Assembly (NCBI GenBank): GCA_945952575.1
Contig: CAMFIY010000015.1
Coordinates: 1 to 16,101 of the forward strand
DNA from: an uncultured Leucobacter sp.
Lineage (GTDB): Bacteria > Actinomycetota > Actinomycetes > Actinomycetales > Microbacteriaceae
Reading direction: 5' to 3'
Length of the DNA: 16,101 nt
Made by a program: the position numbers and the translations under genes
Notes under the pieces: generated by a model
Seen by the model: the letters and a program-made list of their open reading frames with translations, nothing else
Database searches by the model: none
Told to the model about the DNA's origin: nothing
Shown: piece by piece, positions 7,102 to 14,670 of the stretch
Layout of the letters: every line of letters begins with the position of its first letter
How positions within the stretch are numbered: position 1 is the first letter of the stretch

Positions 7102-8385
7102 ATGCCCGTCGATCTCACCACGCTCACCAGCCGGGAGGCGTGCGTCGCCGCCGATCGTGCGGATCCGCTCGCCGGGTACCGCGATGAGTTCCTACTGCCC
7201 GAAGGGGTCGTCTATCTCGACGGCAACTCGCTCGGCGCCCTCCCGCGCGCAGCGGGGGAGCGGGCCCGCACGGTGCTCGAGGAGGAGTGGGGTCGCGACC
7301 TCATCGGCAGCTGGAACAAGAACCACTGGTTCGAGCTGCCGACCCGGATCGGCGACAAGATCAGCGAGTTGGTCGGCGGCGGTGCGGGCGGTTGCGTCGC
7401 GACCGACACGACATCCATCAACGTGTTCAAGGCGCTCGGCGCGGCGCTCCGGATCCAGCAGGAGGATCGCCCGGAACGGCGGGTCGTGATCTCGGAGCGC
7501 GAGAACTTCCCGACCGACCTGTACATGGCCGAAGGCCTGATCGAGTTCTTCGGCGGCGCGGACGGCGCCGGATACGAGCTCCGGCTGGTCGACGGCGAGG
7601 AGGAGCTGGCCGCAGCGCTCGGCGACGACGCGGCCGTCGTCATGCTCACGCACGTCAACTACCGATCCGGCGCGATGTGGCACATGGATCGCGTCACGCG
7701 CCTCGCGCACGAGGCAGGCGCGCTCATGGTGTGGGATCTCTGCCATTCCGCGGGCGCCGTGCCCGTCGACCTGACCGCGGCCGATGCGGACTTCGCGGTG
7801 GGGTGCACCTACAAATATCTGAACGGCGGCCCGGGATCACCGGCCTTCGTCTGGGTCTCGCCCCGCCATCTGGATCGCGCCGTGCAGCCGCTCTCCGGCT
7901 GGTGGGGGCATCGCCGACCCTTCGACATGGCCGTCGGATATGAGGCCGGCGAGGGAGTCTCACGGTTCCTCGTCGGCACGCAACCGATCCTCTCGATGGC
8001 GACCATGGAGGTCGGCGTGGACATCGCGCTGAGCGTCGACCCACGCTTGCTGCGCGAGAAGTCTCTGGCGCTGACCTCGCTGTTCATCCGCCTGGTCGAG
8101 GAGCGGCTCGCGGATCACCCGCTCACGCTCATCACGCCGCGCGATGAGGAGAGCCGCGGGAGCCACGTCAGCTTCCGCCACCCGGAGGGCTTCGCCGTCA
8201 TGAAAGCGCTGATCGAGCGGGGCGTGATCGGGGACTACCGCGAGCCCGAGGTGCTGCGCTTCGGCTTCACGCCGCTCTACGTCGGCTTCGCCGACACCTG
8301 GGACGCGGTCGAGACGCTCCGGCGCGTGCTCGACGAGGGCATCTGGGAGGCCCCGGAGTACCGGCTGCGAGGCGCCGTGACGTGA
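7102..8385 (+). CDS. kynU: Kynureninase
   Basis: KynU is a PLP enzyme that cleaves kynurenine to anthranilate and alanine (or 3-hydroxykynurenine to 3-hydroxyanthranilate). The 427-aa product shows family marks in order: VYLDGNSLGALPR (about 35-47), the substrate/cofactor region DTTSINVFKAL, VVMLTHVNYRSGAMW, VWDLCHSAGAVPVDL with the Asp contacting the PLP ring nitrogen, and the Schiff-base lysine Lys238 in CTYKYLNGGPGSPAF. WWGH near residue 270 is also conserved. The ATG follows aaggag with five-base spacing. Length matches the bacterial enzymes (about 416-430). No kynurenine monooxygenase is present here, so anthranilate is the likely product. Confidence 0.96.
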   Translation: MPVDLTTLTSREACVAADRADPLAGYRDEFLLPEGVVYLDGNSLGALPRAAGERARTVLEEEWGRDLIGSWNKNHWFELPTRIGDKISELVGGGAGGCVATDTTSINVFKALGAALRIQQEDRPERRVVISERENFPTDLYMAEGLIEFFGGADGAGYELRLVDGEEELAAALGDDAAVVMLTHVNYRSGAMWHMDRVTRLAHEAGALMVWDLCHSAGAVPVDLTAADADFAVGCTYKYLNGGPGSPAFVWVSPRHLDRAVQPLSGWWGHRRPFDMAVGYEAGEGVSRFLVGTQPILSMATMEVGVDIALSVDPRLLREKSLALTSLFIRLVEERLADHPLTLITPRDEESRGSHVSFRHPEGFAVMKALIERGVIGDYREPEVLRFGFTPLYVGFADTWDAVETLRRVLDEGIWEAPEYRLRGAVT

Positions 8386-8396
8386 ATCCGGGCCGG

Positions 8397-8402
8397 TATG
8401 AT
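8397..8402 (+). promoter_or_regulatory. Possible internal promoter -10 box before kynA
   Basis: TATGAT, a five-of-six match to TATAAT, lies in the 44-base gap between the kynU stop and the kynA ATG. Transcription would start near 8409, leaving a short leader containing the gagga ribosome binding site (8421-8425). No good -35 hexamer is visible, so this may be a secondary promoter or chance. Confidence 0.35.
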
Positions 8403-8429
8403 CCATCATCGAAGCGAAACGAGGACAAC

Positions 8430-9290
8430 ATGAGCGTGCAGGACAACACGCGCGAGATCGAGTCGGGCATCGTCACCGACATGCGGGATCGGATGAGCTA
8501 CGGCGGCTATCTCGCCCTCGACCGGCTGCTCTCGGCTCAGCTTCCGGTGAGCGTGCCCGAGCACCACGACGAGCTGCTCTTCATCATCCAGCATCAGACG
8601 AGCGAGCTCTGGATGAAGCTCGTGCTGCACGAGCTCCGGCACGTCCGCGAGCTGCTCGCCTCAGATCAGCTGAGCGAGGCGTTGAAGCCGCTCGCACGCG
8701 TCAAGCACATCCAGGAGGTGCTGACGCAGCAGTGGTCCGTGCTCGCGACGCTCACCCCGAGCGAATACGCGCAGTTCCGCGGCAGCCTCGGCAACTCCTC
8801 CGGCTTCCAGTCGGTGCAGTATCGCGCGATCGAGTTCGCGCTCGGCAACAAGAACGCGAAGATGCTCCAGGTCTTCGAGGCCGAGCCCGAGAATCATGCG
8901 CTGCTGCAGGCGGAGCTCGCGGCGCCGACGCTCTACGACGAGTTCCTGCGGCTGCTCGCGCGGCGCGGGCTGCCGGTGCCCCGCGAGATCCTCGACCGCG
9001 ACGTCACGCTCGCGTATCGGATGCATGAGGATCTCGTCCCCGTGATCAAGTCGATCTACGACGATCCGAAGCACTACTGGGATCTCTACGAGGCGTGCGA
9101 GGAACTCGTCGACATCGAGGACAACTTCCAGTTCTGGCGATTCCGGCACCTGCGCGTGGTCACGCGGACGATCGGCATGAAGGTCGGCACGGGCGGGTCG
9201 AGCGGAGCCGGATTCCTGCAGCGGGCGCTCGAACTGACGTTCTTCCCCGAGCTCTTCGCCGTGCGAACGGAGATCGGCGCGGCGCAGTAG
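8430..9290 (+). CDS. kynA: Tryptophan 2,3-dioxygenase
   Basis: KynA is the heme dioxygenase that opens the indole ring of L-tryptophan to N-formylkynurenine, the first step of the pathway. The frame is open from 8382, but the ATG at 8430 is chosen because gaggac precedes it and because the 286-aa protein then falls into the same numbering as the Xanthomonas enzyme: Phe51, active-site His55 (FIIQHQTSELW), Tyr113, Arg117, proximal heme ligand His240 (FWRFRH) and Thr254 in the GTGGSSG loop (253-259). The protein is complete and no key residue is missing. It is the third gene of the kynBUA cluster, so the genes run against reaction order. The stop lies only 10 bases from the stop of the convergent gene at 9301. 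Confidence 0.97.
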   Translation: MSVQDNTREIESGIVTDMRDRMSYGGYLALDRLLSAQLPVSVPEHHDELLFIIQHQTSELWMKLVLHELRHVRELLASDQLSEALKPLARVKHIQEVLTQQWSVLATLTPSEYAQFRGSLGNSSGFQSVQYRAIEFALGNKNAKMLQVFEAEPENHALLQAELAAPTLYDEFLRLLARRGLPVPREILDRDVTLAYRMHEDLVPVIKSIYDDPKHYWDLYEACEELVDIEDNFQFWRFRHLRVVTRTIGMKVGTGGSSGAGFLQRALELTFFPELFAVRTEIGAAQ

Positions 9291-9300
9291 CCGCCTCGCC

Positions 9301-10014
9301 TCACTGTGCGACGGGCTCCCAGGCCCGGTCGAGGGCTTCCCGGAAGCGCGTGAGACGCTCGGCATCGGGGAGCCGGGCCGCGACGCCGTCGATGGCGGTG
9401 ACCGGGCGGATCCCGTGCAGGGCGTTGACGGCCCAGACCTCGCCCCGAGCGAGCTCGGCGGGGGAGGCGGAGCGGCGCTCGGTGCGGACGTCGGCCGCCG
9501 CCGCCGCGTCGAGGACGAGCATCTCGGTGACGCTGGAAACGCGCGCCCCGGTCTCGACCGCGCAGAGGATCGGCCCCGACCACCAGAGGAGCGCCGTCGT
9601 CGCGCCCTCGACCGCGTTCCCCGGTTCGTCGAGCAGGAGAGCCTCGGCGCCGAGCTCGCGATTCAGCGCGGCGAAGCGGCCGATGCTCGGGCCCTTCCGC
9701 TCGGGATGATCCAGCGCGACGCGCCCGGCGGATCGCAGCTCGATCGTCTGACGCAGTTCGGGCAGCGGACGCAGCCTGAGGTGCGTCGTGAGGTCGGGGT
9801 GAAGCTCGAGCCGCGGATTCCCCGCACCGTACTCCGCGATCCGCCGCCGCGCGTCGGCGAGGAATCCGTCGACGCCGGTCGGGGCTCCGCCCGTGGCCGC
9901 CCGCACCGACCGGGAGAAACGCTCGAGATGGTACGCGAATCCGCGAACCTCGGATGCTCCGTTCTCCGGGTTCGCCCGGACGCGGAACGAGTCGGCGACG
10001 AGCAGCGGATCCAT
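9301..10014 (-). CDS. pabC: Aminotransferase class IV, probable 4-amino-4-deoxychorismate lyase
   Basis: This 237-aa protein has the PLP class IV fold shared by aminodeoxychorismate lyase, branched-chain aminotransferase and D-amino acid transaminase. Visible marks are YHLERFSRS (28-36), THLRLRPL (77-84), the PLP lysine Lys107 in ERKGPSIGRF, NRELGAEALLLDEPGNAVEGATTALLW with Glu136, and a C-terminal EVWAVNALHGIRPV. It lacks about 15-20 residues at the N terminus compared with E. coli PabC; no earlier start is compatible with the divergent promoter. The neighbouring, divergently transcribed pabB-like gene makes lyase activity (aminodeoxychorismate to p-aminobenzoate plus pyruvate) the best guess. 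A transaminase role cannot be excluded from sequence. Confidence 0.75.
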   Translation of the reverse strand: MDPLLVADSFRVRANPENGASEVRGFAYHLERFSRSVRAATGGAPTGVDGFLADARRRIAEYGAGNPRLELHPDLTTHLRLRPLPELRQTIELRSAGRVALDHPERKGPSIGRFAALNRELGAEALLLDEPGNAVEGATTALLWWSGPILCAVETGARVSSVTEMLVLDAAAAADVRTERRSASPAELARGEVWAVNALHGIRPVTAIDGVAARLPDAERLTRFREALDRAWEPVAQ

Positions 10015-10020
10015 GCGGTC

Positions 10021-10026
10021 ACACTA
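10021..10026 (-). promoter_or_regulatory. Putative -10 box of leaderless pabC-like promoter
   Basis: TAGTGT on the minus strand is six bases (gaccgc) from the ATG at 10014, so transcription would begin at the start codon. No Shine-Dalgarno sequence is present. Its -35 region overlaps the divergent pabB promoter. Confidence 0.45.
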
Positions 10027-10049
10027 CCGCGTCGAGCCGCGCGACCTCA

Positions 10050-10055
10050 TAAGCT
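10050..10055 (+). promoter_or_regulatory. Putative -10 box of leaderless pabB promoter
   Basis: TAAGCT is followed by seven bases (gagaccc) and the GTG at 10063. This positions transcription start at the first codon and helps choose this GTG over later in-frame GTGs at 10069, 10081 and 10093. No Shine-Dalgarno sequence is visible. Confidence 0.45.
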
Positions 10056-10062
10056 GAGACCC

Positions 10063-11373
10063 GTGCGAGTGCGTCGGGATGTGCCCTGGCCGGTGGATCC
10101 GGTCGCCGTGGCGCGCCGTCTCGCCGCGGCGCCCGCGTGGTGCTGGCTCGACGGCTCGTCGGGGGAGAACGCCGCCGCCCGCAGCTACCTCGGCGTCGCC
10201 TCCGAGGTCCGGCTCGCGGAGCGGGGACGTGAGCGCGAGTTCCTGGAGAGCTTGCGGTCCGCCGCCGATGACGCCCGCGAGGGCTGGGTGGTGGCGCTCG
10301 GCTATGAGCTGGGAGTCGCCCTGCTCGGACTCGATCCCGCCCCGGACGACGCAGAGCCCGCGTTCGCGCTCGGCCTCGACATCGTGCTGGTGCTGGATCA
10401 CGACGCCCGCTCGGCCGAACTGCGCGGCCCGAGCGATGCCGCGCTGGACGAGTGGTGGCGGGGGTACGGAGAGGGCGCCGATCCGCCGCCGAAGCGGAAT
10501 GCGGCGGTGCCGATCGCGCGTCCCCGAGCCGCGGACTGGCGGAGGAGCGCCGCGGAGTACGAGGTCGAGGTCGAGGCATGCCGTGCGTCGATCCGCGACG
10601 GCGAGGCCTACGTGCTCTGCCTCACCGATACCGCGGAGACGCGGATCCCGAACGGGCCGGATCCGCTCGCGCTCTACGAGCGGCTGAGCGGCTCCGCGCG
10701 CGGCGCCGTGATCGTCGCGGGGAGCCGCGCGCTCGTGAGCGCCAGCCCCGAGCGCTTCCTCAGCGTGCGGGGCGACCGTGTCGCGACGCATCCGATCAAG
10801 GGGACCCGACCGCGCGGCGCGGAATCCGATACCGATGCGCGTCTCGCGGCCGAGCTCGCCGCCGACCCCAAGGAGCGCGCCGAGAACCTGATGATCGTCG
10901 ACCTCATGCGCAACGATCTGAGCCGTGTCTGCCTGCCGGGGAGCGTGCGCACGACCGGCTTCCTGCGGGTCGAAACGCATCCGCATGTCCACCAGCTCGT
11001 CAGCACGGTCGAGGGCGTGCTGACGAGCGGTCGCGACGCCATCGACGCGATCCTGGCCTGCTTTCCCGGCGGCTCCATGACCGGGGCGCCCAAACGACGG
11101 GCGGTCGAGATCCTGGCGCAGCTGGAGGGTGCGTCGCGAGGGCTGTACTCGGGTTGCTTCGGGTGGGTCGGAGCGGGCGCGCGGGAGCAGGCGGACACGG
11201 AACTCGCCATGACGATACGCAGCATCGAACTGCGCGGGCTCGGAGACGGGATCGTGAGCGCCCGGGTCGGCGCCGGGGGCGGGATCACCATAGATTCCGA
11301 TCCTGCGCGCGAGCAGGGGGAGAAGCTGCTGAAGGCCGCGCCGCTGCTTGCGGCGGTGCACGCATCGGCGTAG
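10063..11373 (+). CDS. pabB: Aminodeoxychorismate synthase component I (PabB-like)
   Basis: The protein is a chorismate-binding enzyme that aminates chorismate to 4-amino-4-deoxychorismate, the first step to p-aminobenzoate and folate. From the GTG at 10063 it is 436 aa. The C-terminal chorismate domain shows HPIKGTRPRG (catalytic-type Lys246), ENLMIVDLMRNDLSRVC, FPGGSMTGAPKRRAVEIL and YSGCFGW, in that order. The PIKGT lysine separates PabB from anthranilate synthase TrpE, which has PIAGT. The N-terminal part is divergent, as usual. The reading frame is open far upstream (to 9415), but that part is antisense to the pabC-like gene. No glutamine amidotransferase (PabA) is fused or adjacent; it must come from elsewhere. 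Divergent from the probable lyase gene by 48 bases, and followed 21 bases later by leuS. Confidence 0.88.
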   Translation: MRVRRDVPWPVDPVAVARRLAAAPAWCWLDGSSGENAAARSYLGVASEVRLAERGREREFLESLRSAADDAREGWVVALGYELGVALLGLDPAPDDAEPAFALGLDIVLVLDHDARSAELRGPSDAALDEWWRGYGEGADPPPKRNAAVPIARPRAADWRRSAAEYEVEVEACRASIRDGEAYVLCLTDTAETRIPNGPDPLALYERLSGSARGAVIVAGSRALVSASPERFLSVRGDRVATHPIKGTRPRGAESDTDARLAAELAADPKERAENLMIVDLMRNDLSRVCLPGSVRTTGFLRVETHPHVHQLVSTVEGVLTSGRDAIDAILACFPGGSMTGAPKRRAVEILAQLEGASRGLYSGCFGWVGAGAREQADTELAMTIRSIELRGLGDGIVSARVGAGGGITIDSDPAREQGEKLLKAAPLLAAVHASA

Positions 11374-11382
11374 GCGGCACGG

Positions 11383-11388
11383 TATTCT
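11383..11388 (+). promoter_or_regulatory. Putative -10 box of leaderless leuS promoter
   Basis: TATTCT lies in the 21-base gap between the pabB stop and leuS and is followed by six bases (ggtcgg) and the ATG. The transcript would start at the A of the leuS start codon. No Shine-Dalgarno precedes leuS, and no clear -35 is seen; that region would lie inside the pabB coding end. Confidence 0.5.
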
Positions 11389-11394
11389 GGTCGG

Positions 11395-13962
11395 ATGCAC
11401 ACGAGCGGATCCGAGCACCAGGCCGATGGCTACGATTTCCAGGCGATCCAGGATCGCTGGCTTCCGGTGTGGGATGAGCTGAAGCCCTTCGAGGTCGCCC
11501 CGGGGGGCGCGGGGGCGGGCAGGCCGAAGAAGTACGTGCTCGACATGTTCCCGTACCCGTCTGGGGACCTGCACATGGGCCATGCGGAGGCATTCTGCTT
11601 CGGCGACATCCTGGCCCGCTACTGGCGCGGACGCGGCTACGAGGTGCTGCATCCGATCGGCTGGGACTCCTTCGGCCTGCCCGCGGAGAATGCGGCGATC
11701 AAGCGCGGCGTGGATCCGCGCGAGTGGACCTATGCGAACATCGCGCAGCAGAAGGCCTCGTTCCGGGTCTACGCTCCGTCGTTCGACTGGAGCCGCGTGC
11801 TGCACACCAGCGACCCCGAGTACTACAAGTGGAACCAGTGGCTGTTCCTGAAGTTCTACGAGAAGGGCCTGGCCTACCGCAAGGCGAGCTGGGTGAACTG
11901 GGATCCGGTGGATCAGACCGTGCTCGCCAACGAGCAGGTGCTGCCCGACGGGACGTCGGAGCGCTCGGGCGCGATCGTCGTCAAGAAGAAGCTGACCCAG
12001 TGGTACTTCCGGATCACCGACTACGCGGATCGTCTGCTGGACGATCTGGACACGCTCGAGGGCCATTGGCCGGCCAAGGTGCTGAACATGCAGCGCAACT
12101 GGATCGGCCGCTCGACGGGCGCAGAGGTCGAGTTTGAGATCGAAGGCCGCGAGGCGAAGGTCCCGGTGTTCACGACCCGGCCGGACACGCTCTACGGCGC
12201 GACCTTCATGGTCGTCGCCCCGGACAGCGATCTCGCGGCTGAGCTGGCCGGCAGCGCATCGGCCGAGGCGCGCATGCAGTTCCAGGAATATCTCACGGAG
12301 ACGCAGAAGCAGAGCGAGATCGACCGGCAGAACGCCGATCGTCCGAAGACCGGCGTGTTCCTCGACCATTTCGCGATCAACCCGGTGAACGGCGAGCGTA
12401 TTCCGGTCTGGGCATCCGACTATGTGCTGGCCGACTACGGCCATGGTGCGATCATGGCCGTGCCCGCGCACGACCAGCGCGATCTCGACTTCGCACTGAA
12501 GTTCGAGCTTCCGGTGCGGGTCGTCGTCGATGTGCGCGACCAGGCCGGCGACGCGCTCCCGGATCCCGCGACCAGCGGTGTCGCGACCTCGGGCGACGGC
12601 ACGCTCGTGAACTCCGGCCCGCTCGACGGGCTGCGCAAGGCCGAGGCGATCCGGCGGGCCATCGAAGTCCTCGAGGAGCGCGGCACCGGGCGTGCGGCGA
12701 AGACCTACCGCCTGCGCGACTGGCTGATCTCGCGCCAGCGCTACTGGGGCACGCCGATCCCGATCCTGCATGGAGCCGAGGCGGACAACGAGGGTCAGAT
12801 GCGTCCGGTCGACCTGGATCAGCTGCCCATCGAGCTGCCGGCCTCGGAGGGTCTCGACCTGAAGCCCAAGGGTTCGTCGCCGCTCGGCGCCGCGACGGAA
12901 TGGGCGTCGGTCGTCGATGCAGAAGGCCACGCCTGGACTCGAGATCCCGACACGATGGATACCTTCGTCGACAGCTCCTGGTACTACCTTCGGTTCCTGT
13001 CCTCCCAGGACGATACGCAGGCGTTCGACCCCGAGCTCGCCCGTGAGTGGGGTCCGATCGATCAGTATGCGGGCGGCGTCGAACATGCGATCCTGCACCT
13101 GCTCTACTCGCGGTTCATCACGAAGGTGCTGCACGACCTCGGCTACCTCGATTTCGAGGAGCCCTTCACCGCGCTGCTGAATCAGGGCATGGTGCTGCAG
13201 GACGGCGCGAAGATGTCGAAGTCGAAGGGCAACCTGGTCGAGTTCGCCGCCGAGCTGAAGGAGCACGGCGCCGATGCGCTGCGCGTGACGCTGGCGTTCG
13301 CCGGCCCGCCGGAGGACGACATCGACTGGGCCGACGTGTCGGTGCAGGGCTCGGCCAAGTTCCTCGCGCGCGCCTGGCGCGTGGCGGGCGATGCGGCCGC
13401 TCCGGTCGGCGTCGACTTCAGCGGAGGCGACGCCGGTCTGCGCAAGCACACCCATCAGCTCCTGGCCGACGCGCCCGGGCTCGTCGAGGCCTACAAGTTC
13501 AATGTGGTCGTGGCGCGTCTGATGGATCAGGTCAACGTGACGCGCAAGGCCATCGACAGCGGTGCGGGCGCAGCGGATCCCGCCGTCCGCGAGTCCGCCG
13601 AGGCGGTTGCCATGATCCTCTCGCTGTTCGCGCCCTACACGGCCGAGGACATGTGGGCGAGGCTCGGCCACGGACCGGGCGCGGCCGGTGGCGATGCTGC
13701 GGTGAACGGCGCCGAGAGCGTGGTCGCGCTGCAGGTCTGGCCGACCGCGGACGAGTCGCTGCTGGTCGAGGACGAGGTCACCCTGGTGGTCCAGGTCGAC
13801 GGCAAGGTGCGGGACCGCCTCACGCTGCCCGCGTCGGTCAGCGAGGCAGAGGCGGAGGCCGCGGCCCGCGCCTCCGCGGGCGTGCAGCGCGCGATCGGCG
13901 ACCGTGAGATCGTGAACGTCATCGTGCGCGTGCCCAAGATCGTGAGCATCGCGACCCGATAG
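11395..13962 (+). CDS. leuS: Leucyl-tRNA synthetase
   Basis: LeuS charges tRNA(Leu) with leucine in the cytoplasm. The 855-aa class I synthetase carries [12 protein letters not shown] with the HIGH-type motif HMGH at 60-63, the editing (CP1) domain with the threonine-rich TTRPDT (260-265) and [14 protein letters not shown] with its conserved Asp, the [15 protein letters not shown] stretch (519-533), [15 protein letters not shown], and KMSKS at 606-610. A C-terminal anticodon-binding and tRNA-contact domain follows. The small zinc-type domain between about 459 and 517 ([13 protein letters not shown] ... [12 protein letters not shown]) has no cysteines, so it cannot bind zinc, as in E. coli LeuRS and unlike the Thermus enzyme. 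Full length and intact. The DUF402 gene begins 12 bases after its stop. Confidence 0.98.
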   Translation: MHTSGSEHQADGYDFQAIQDRWLPVWDELKPFEVAPGGAGAGRPKKYVLDMFPYPSGDLHMGHAEAFCFGDILARYWRGRGYEVLHPIGWDSFGLPAENAAIKRGVDPREWTYANIAQQKASFRVYAPSFDWSRVLHTSDPEYYKWNQWLFLKFYEKGLAYRKASWVNWDPVDQTVLANEQVLPDGTSERSGAIVVKKKLTQWYFRITDYADRLLDDLDTLEGHWPAKVLNMQRNWIGRSTGAEVEFEIEGREAKVPVFTTRPDTLYGATFMVVAPDSDLAAELAGSASAEARMQFQEYLTETQKQSEIDRQNADRPKTGVFLDHFAINPVNGERIPVWASDYVLADYGHGAIMAVPAHDQRDLDFALKFELPVRVVVDVRDQAGDALPDPATSGVATSGDGTLVNSGPLDGLRKAEAIRRAIEVLEERGTGRAAKTYRLRDWLISRQRYWGTPIPILHGAEADNEGQMRPVDLDQLPIELPASEGLDLKPKGSSPLGAATEWASVVDAEGHAWTRDPDTMDTFVDSSWYYLRFLSSQDDTQAFDPELAREWGPIDQYAGGVEHAILHLLYSRFITKVLHDLGYLDFEEPFTALLNQGMVLQDGAKMSKSKGNLVEFAAELKEHGADALRVTLAFAGPPEDDIDWADVSVQGSAKFLARAWRVAGDAAAPVGVDFSGGDAGLRKHTHQLLADAPGLVEAYKFNVVVARLMDQVNVTRKAIDSGAGAADPAVRESAEAVAMILSLFAPYTAEDMWARLGHGPGAAGGDAAVNGAESVVALQVWPTADESLLVEDEVTLVVQVDGKVRDRLTLPASVSEAEAEAAARASAGVQRAIGDREIVNVIVRVPKIVSIATR

Positions 13963-13974
13963 TCGGCTGCGGCG

Positions 13975-14670
13975 ATGGATCCGGTGCCGGGCGGCGAACC
14001 CGAGCGACAGGAGGTGCAGGCGCCCGCCGGCCTGCGCAGATTCCATCCGGGCGAACGGATCGCCATCCGCGAGGTGCTCGACGGGAAGGTGTGGACCTCG
14101 CGCCCCGTGGCCGTCGTCGAGGACACCGACGCGGCGTTCGTCTCCTATCTGGCACCCGGAACACTCATCGACTACCCGGTCGATGCGCGCCACGGTCGGG
14201 AGACCTTCGCGATGTGGCTCTCGGGCGAATGGGAGCTCGCGCCGAGAGCGTTCTCGCCGCCGGGCATGTTGCGCATCGCACCGGCGGGCCGACCGTTCGA
14301 GGTCTTCGCGCCGGTCGCTCCCGAGGGCGGCGTGCGCTCCTGGTACGTGAACTTCCAACGACCTCTGCTCCGCACGCGCAGCGGGTTCGACACCATGGAC
14401 GAGACGCTCGATCTCGTGGTCGCCGCGGACCTCGCGTCATGGGAGCGGAAGGACTCGGATGAGCTCGAGCTCGCGGTCGAGATGGGCGTCTACGGTGAGC
14501 GTGAGGCGCTGCGGATCCTTCGCGCATGCGATGCGGTGGAGGCGGCGCTGGGGCGCGGCGAGTCCCCGTGGGACCAGAGGTGGAGGGACTGGTGCCCGGC
14601 CGAGTGGTTCGGAGGAATCGCCTCGCCGGGTTCAGCGCAGGCGCCAGTAGCCGGTGAAGTCGACGGCTGA
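13975..14670 (+). CDS. DUF402 (FomD/Ntdp-like) domain protein
   Basis: The 231-aa protein contains a DUF402 domain, a beta-barrel fold found in nucleoside di/triphosphatases (Ntdp) and in FomD, a nucleotide-phosphonate hydrolase. The core is visible at WYVNFQRPLLRT (123-134), followed by GFDTMDETLDLVV with acidic residues Asp139, Asp142, Asp146, and WERKDSDELE with Asp160, Asp162 and Glu163, the likely divalent-metal ligands. A phosphohydrolase role is plausible, but the substrate is unknown. It starts 12 bases after leuS without a recognisable ribosome binding site, so translation is probably coupled to leuS. The last 39 bases overlap the convergent siderophore-interacting protein gene, and the final 20 or so residues (ASPGSAQAPVAGEVDG) look unconserved. 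Confidence 0.82.
   Translation: MDPVPGGEPERQEVQAPAGLRRFHPGERIAIREVLDGKVWTSRPVAVVEDTDAAFVSYLAPGTLIDYPVDARHGRETFAMWLSGEWELAPRAFSPPGMLRIAPAGRPFEVFAPVAPEGGVRSWYVNFQRPLLRTRSGFDTMDETLDLVVAADLASWERKDSDELELAVEMGVYGEREALRILRACDAVEAALGRGESPWDQRWRDWCPAEWFGGIASPGSAQAPVAGEVDG

Noticed and set aside
9280..9295. Hairpin GCGGC-gcagta-GCCGC across the kynA stop as a terminator
   Set aside because: Only a 5-bp stem with no following T-run; such stems are common by chance in this GC content.
9415..10062. N-terminal extension of the pabB frame back to 9415
   Set aside because: It runs antisense to the pabC-like gene and is low-complexity; the GTG at 10063 with a -10 hexamer just upstream and normal family length is better.
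10063..11373. Anthranilate synthase component I (TrpE) instead of PabB, suggested by nearby tryptophan genes
   Set aside because: The PIKGT motif with lysine is the PabB form; TrpE has PIAGT. A lyase-type partner also diverges from it.
10024..14358. 1444-codon antisense open frame over pabB and leuS
   Set aside because: Typical long antisense frame in high-GC coding DNA; the composition is Arg/His/Asp-rich without domain character, and the sense genes are firmly identified.
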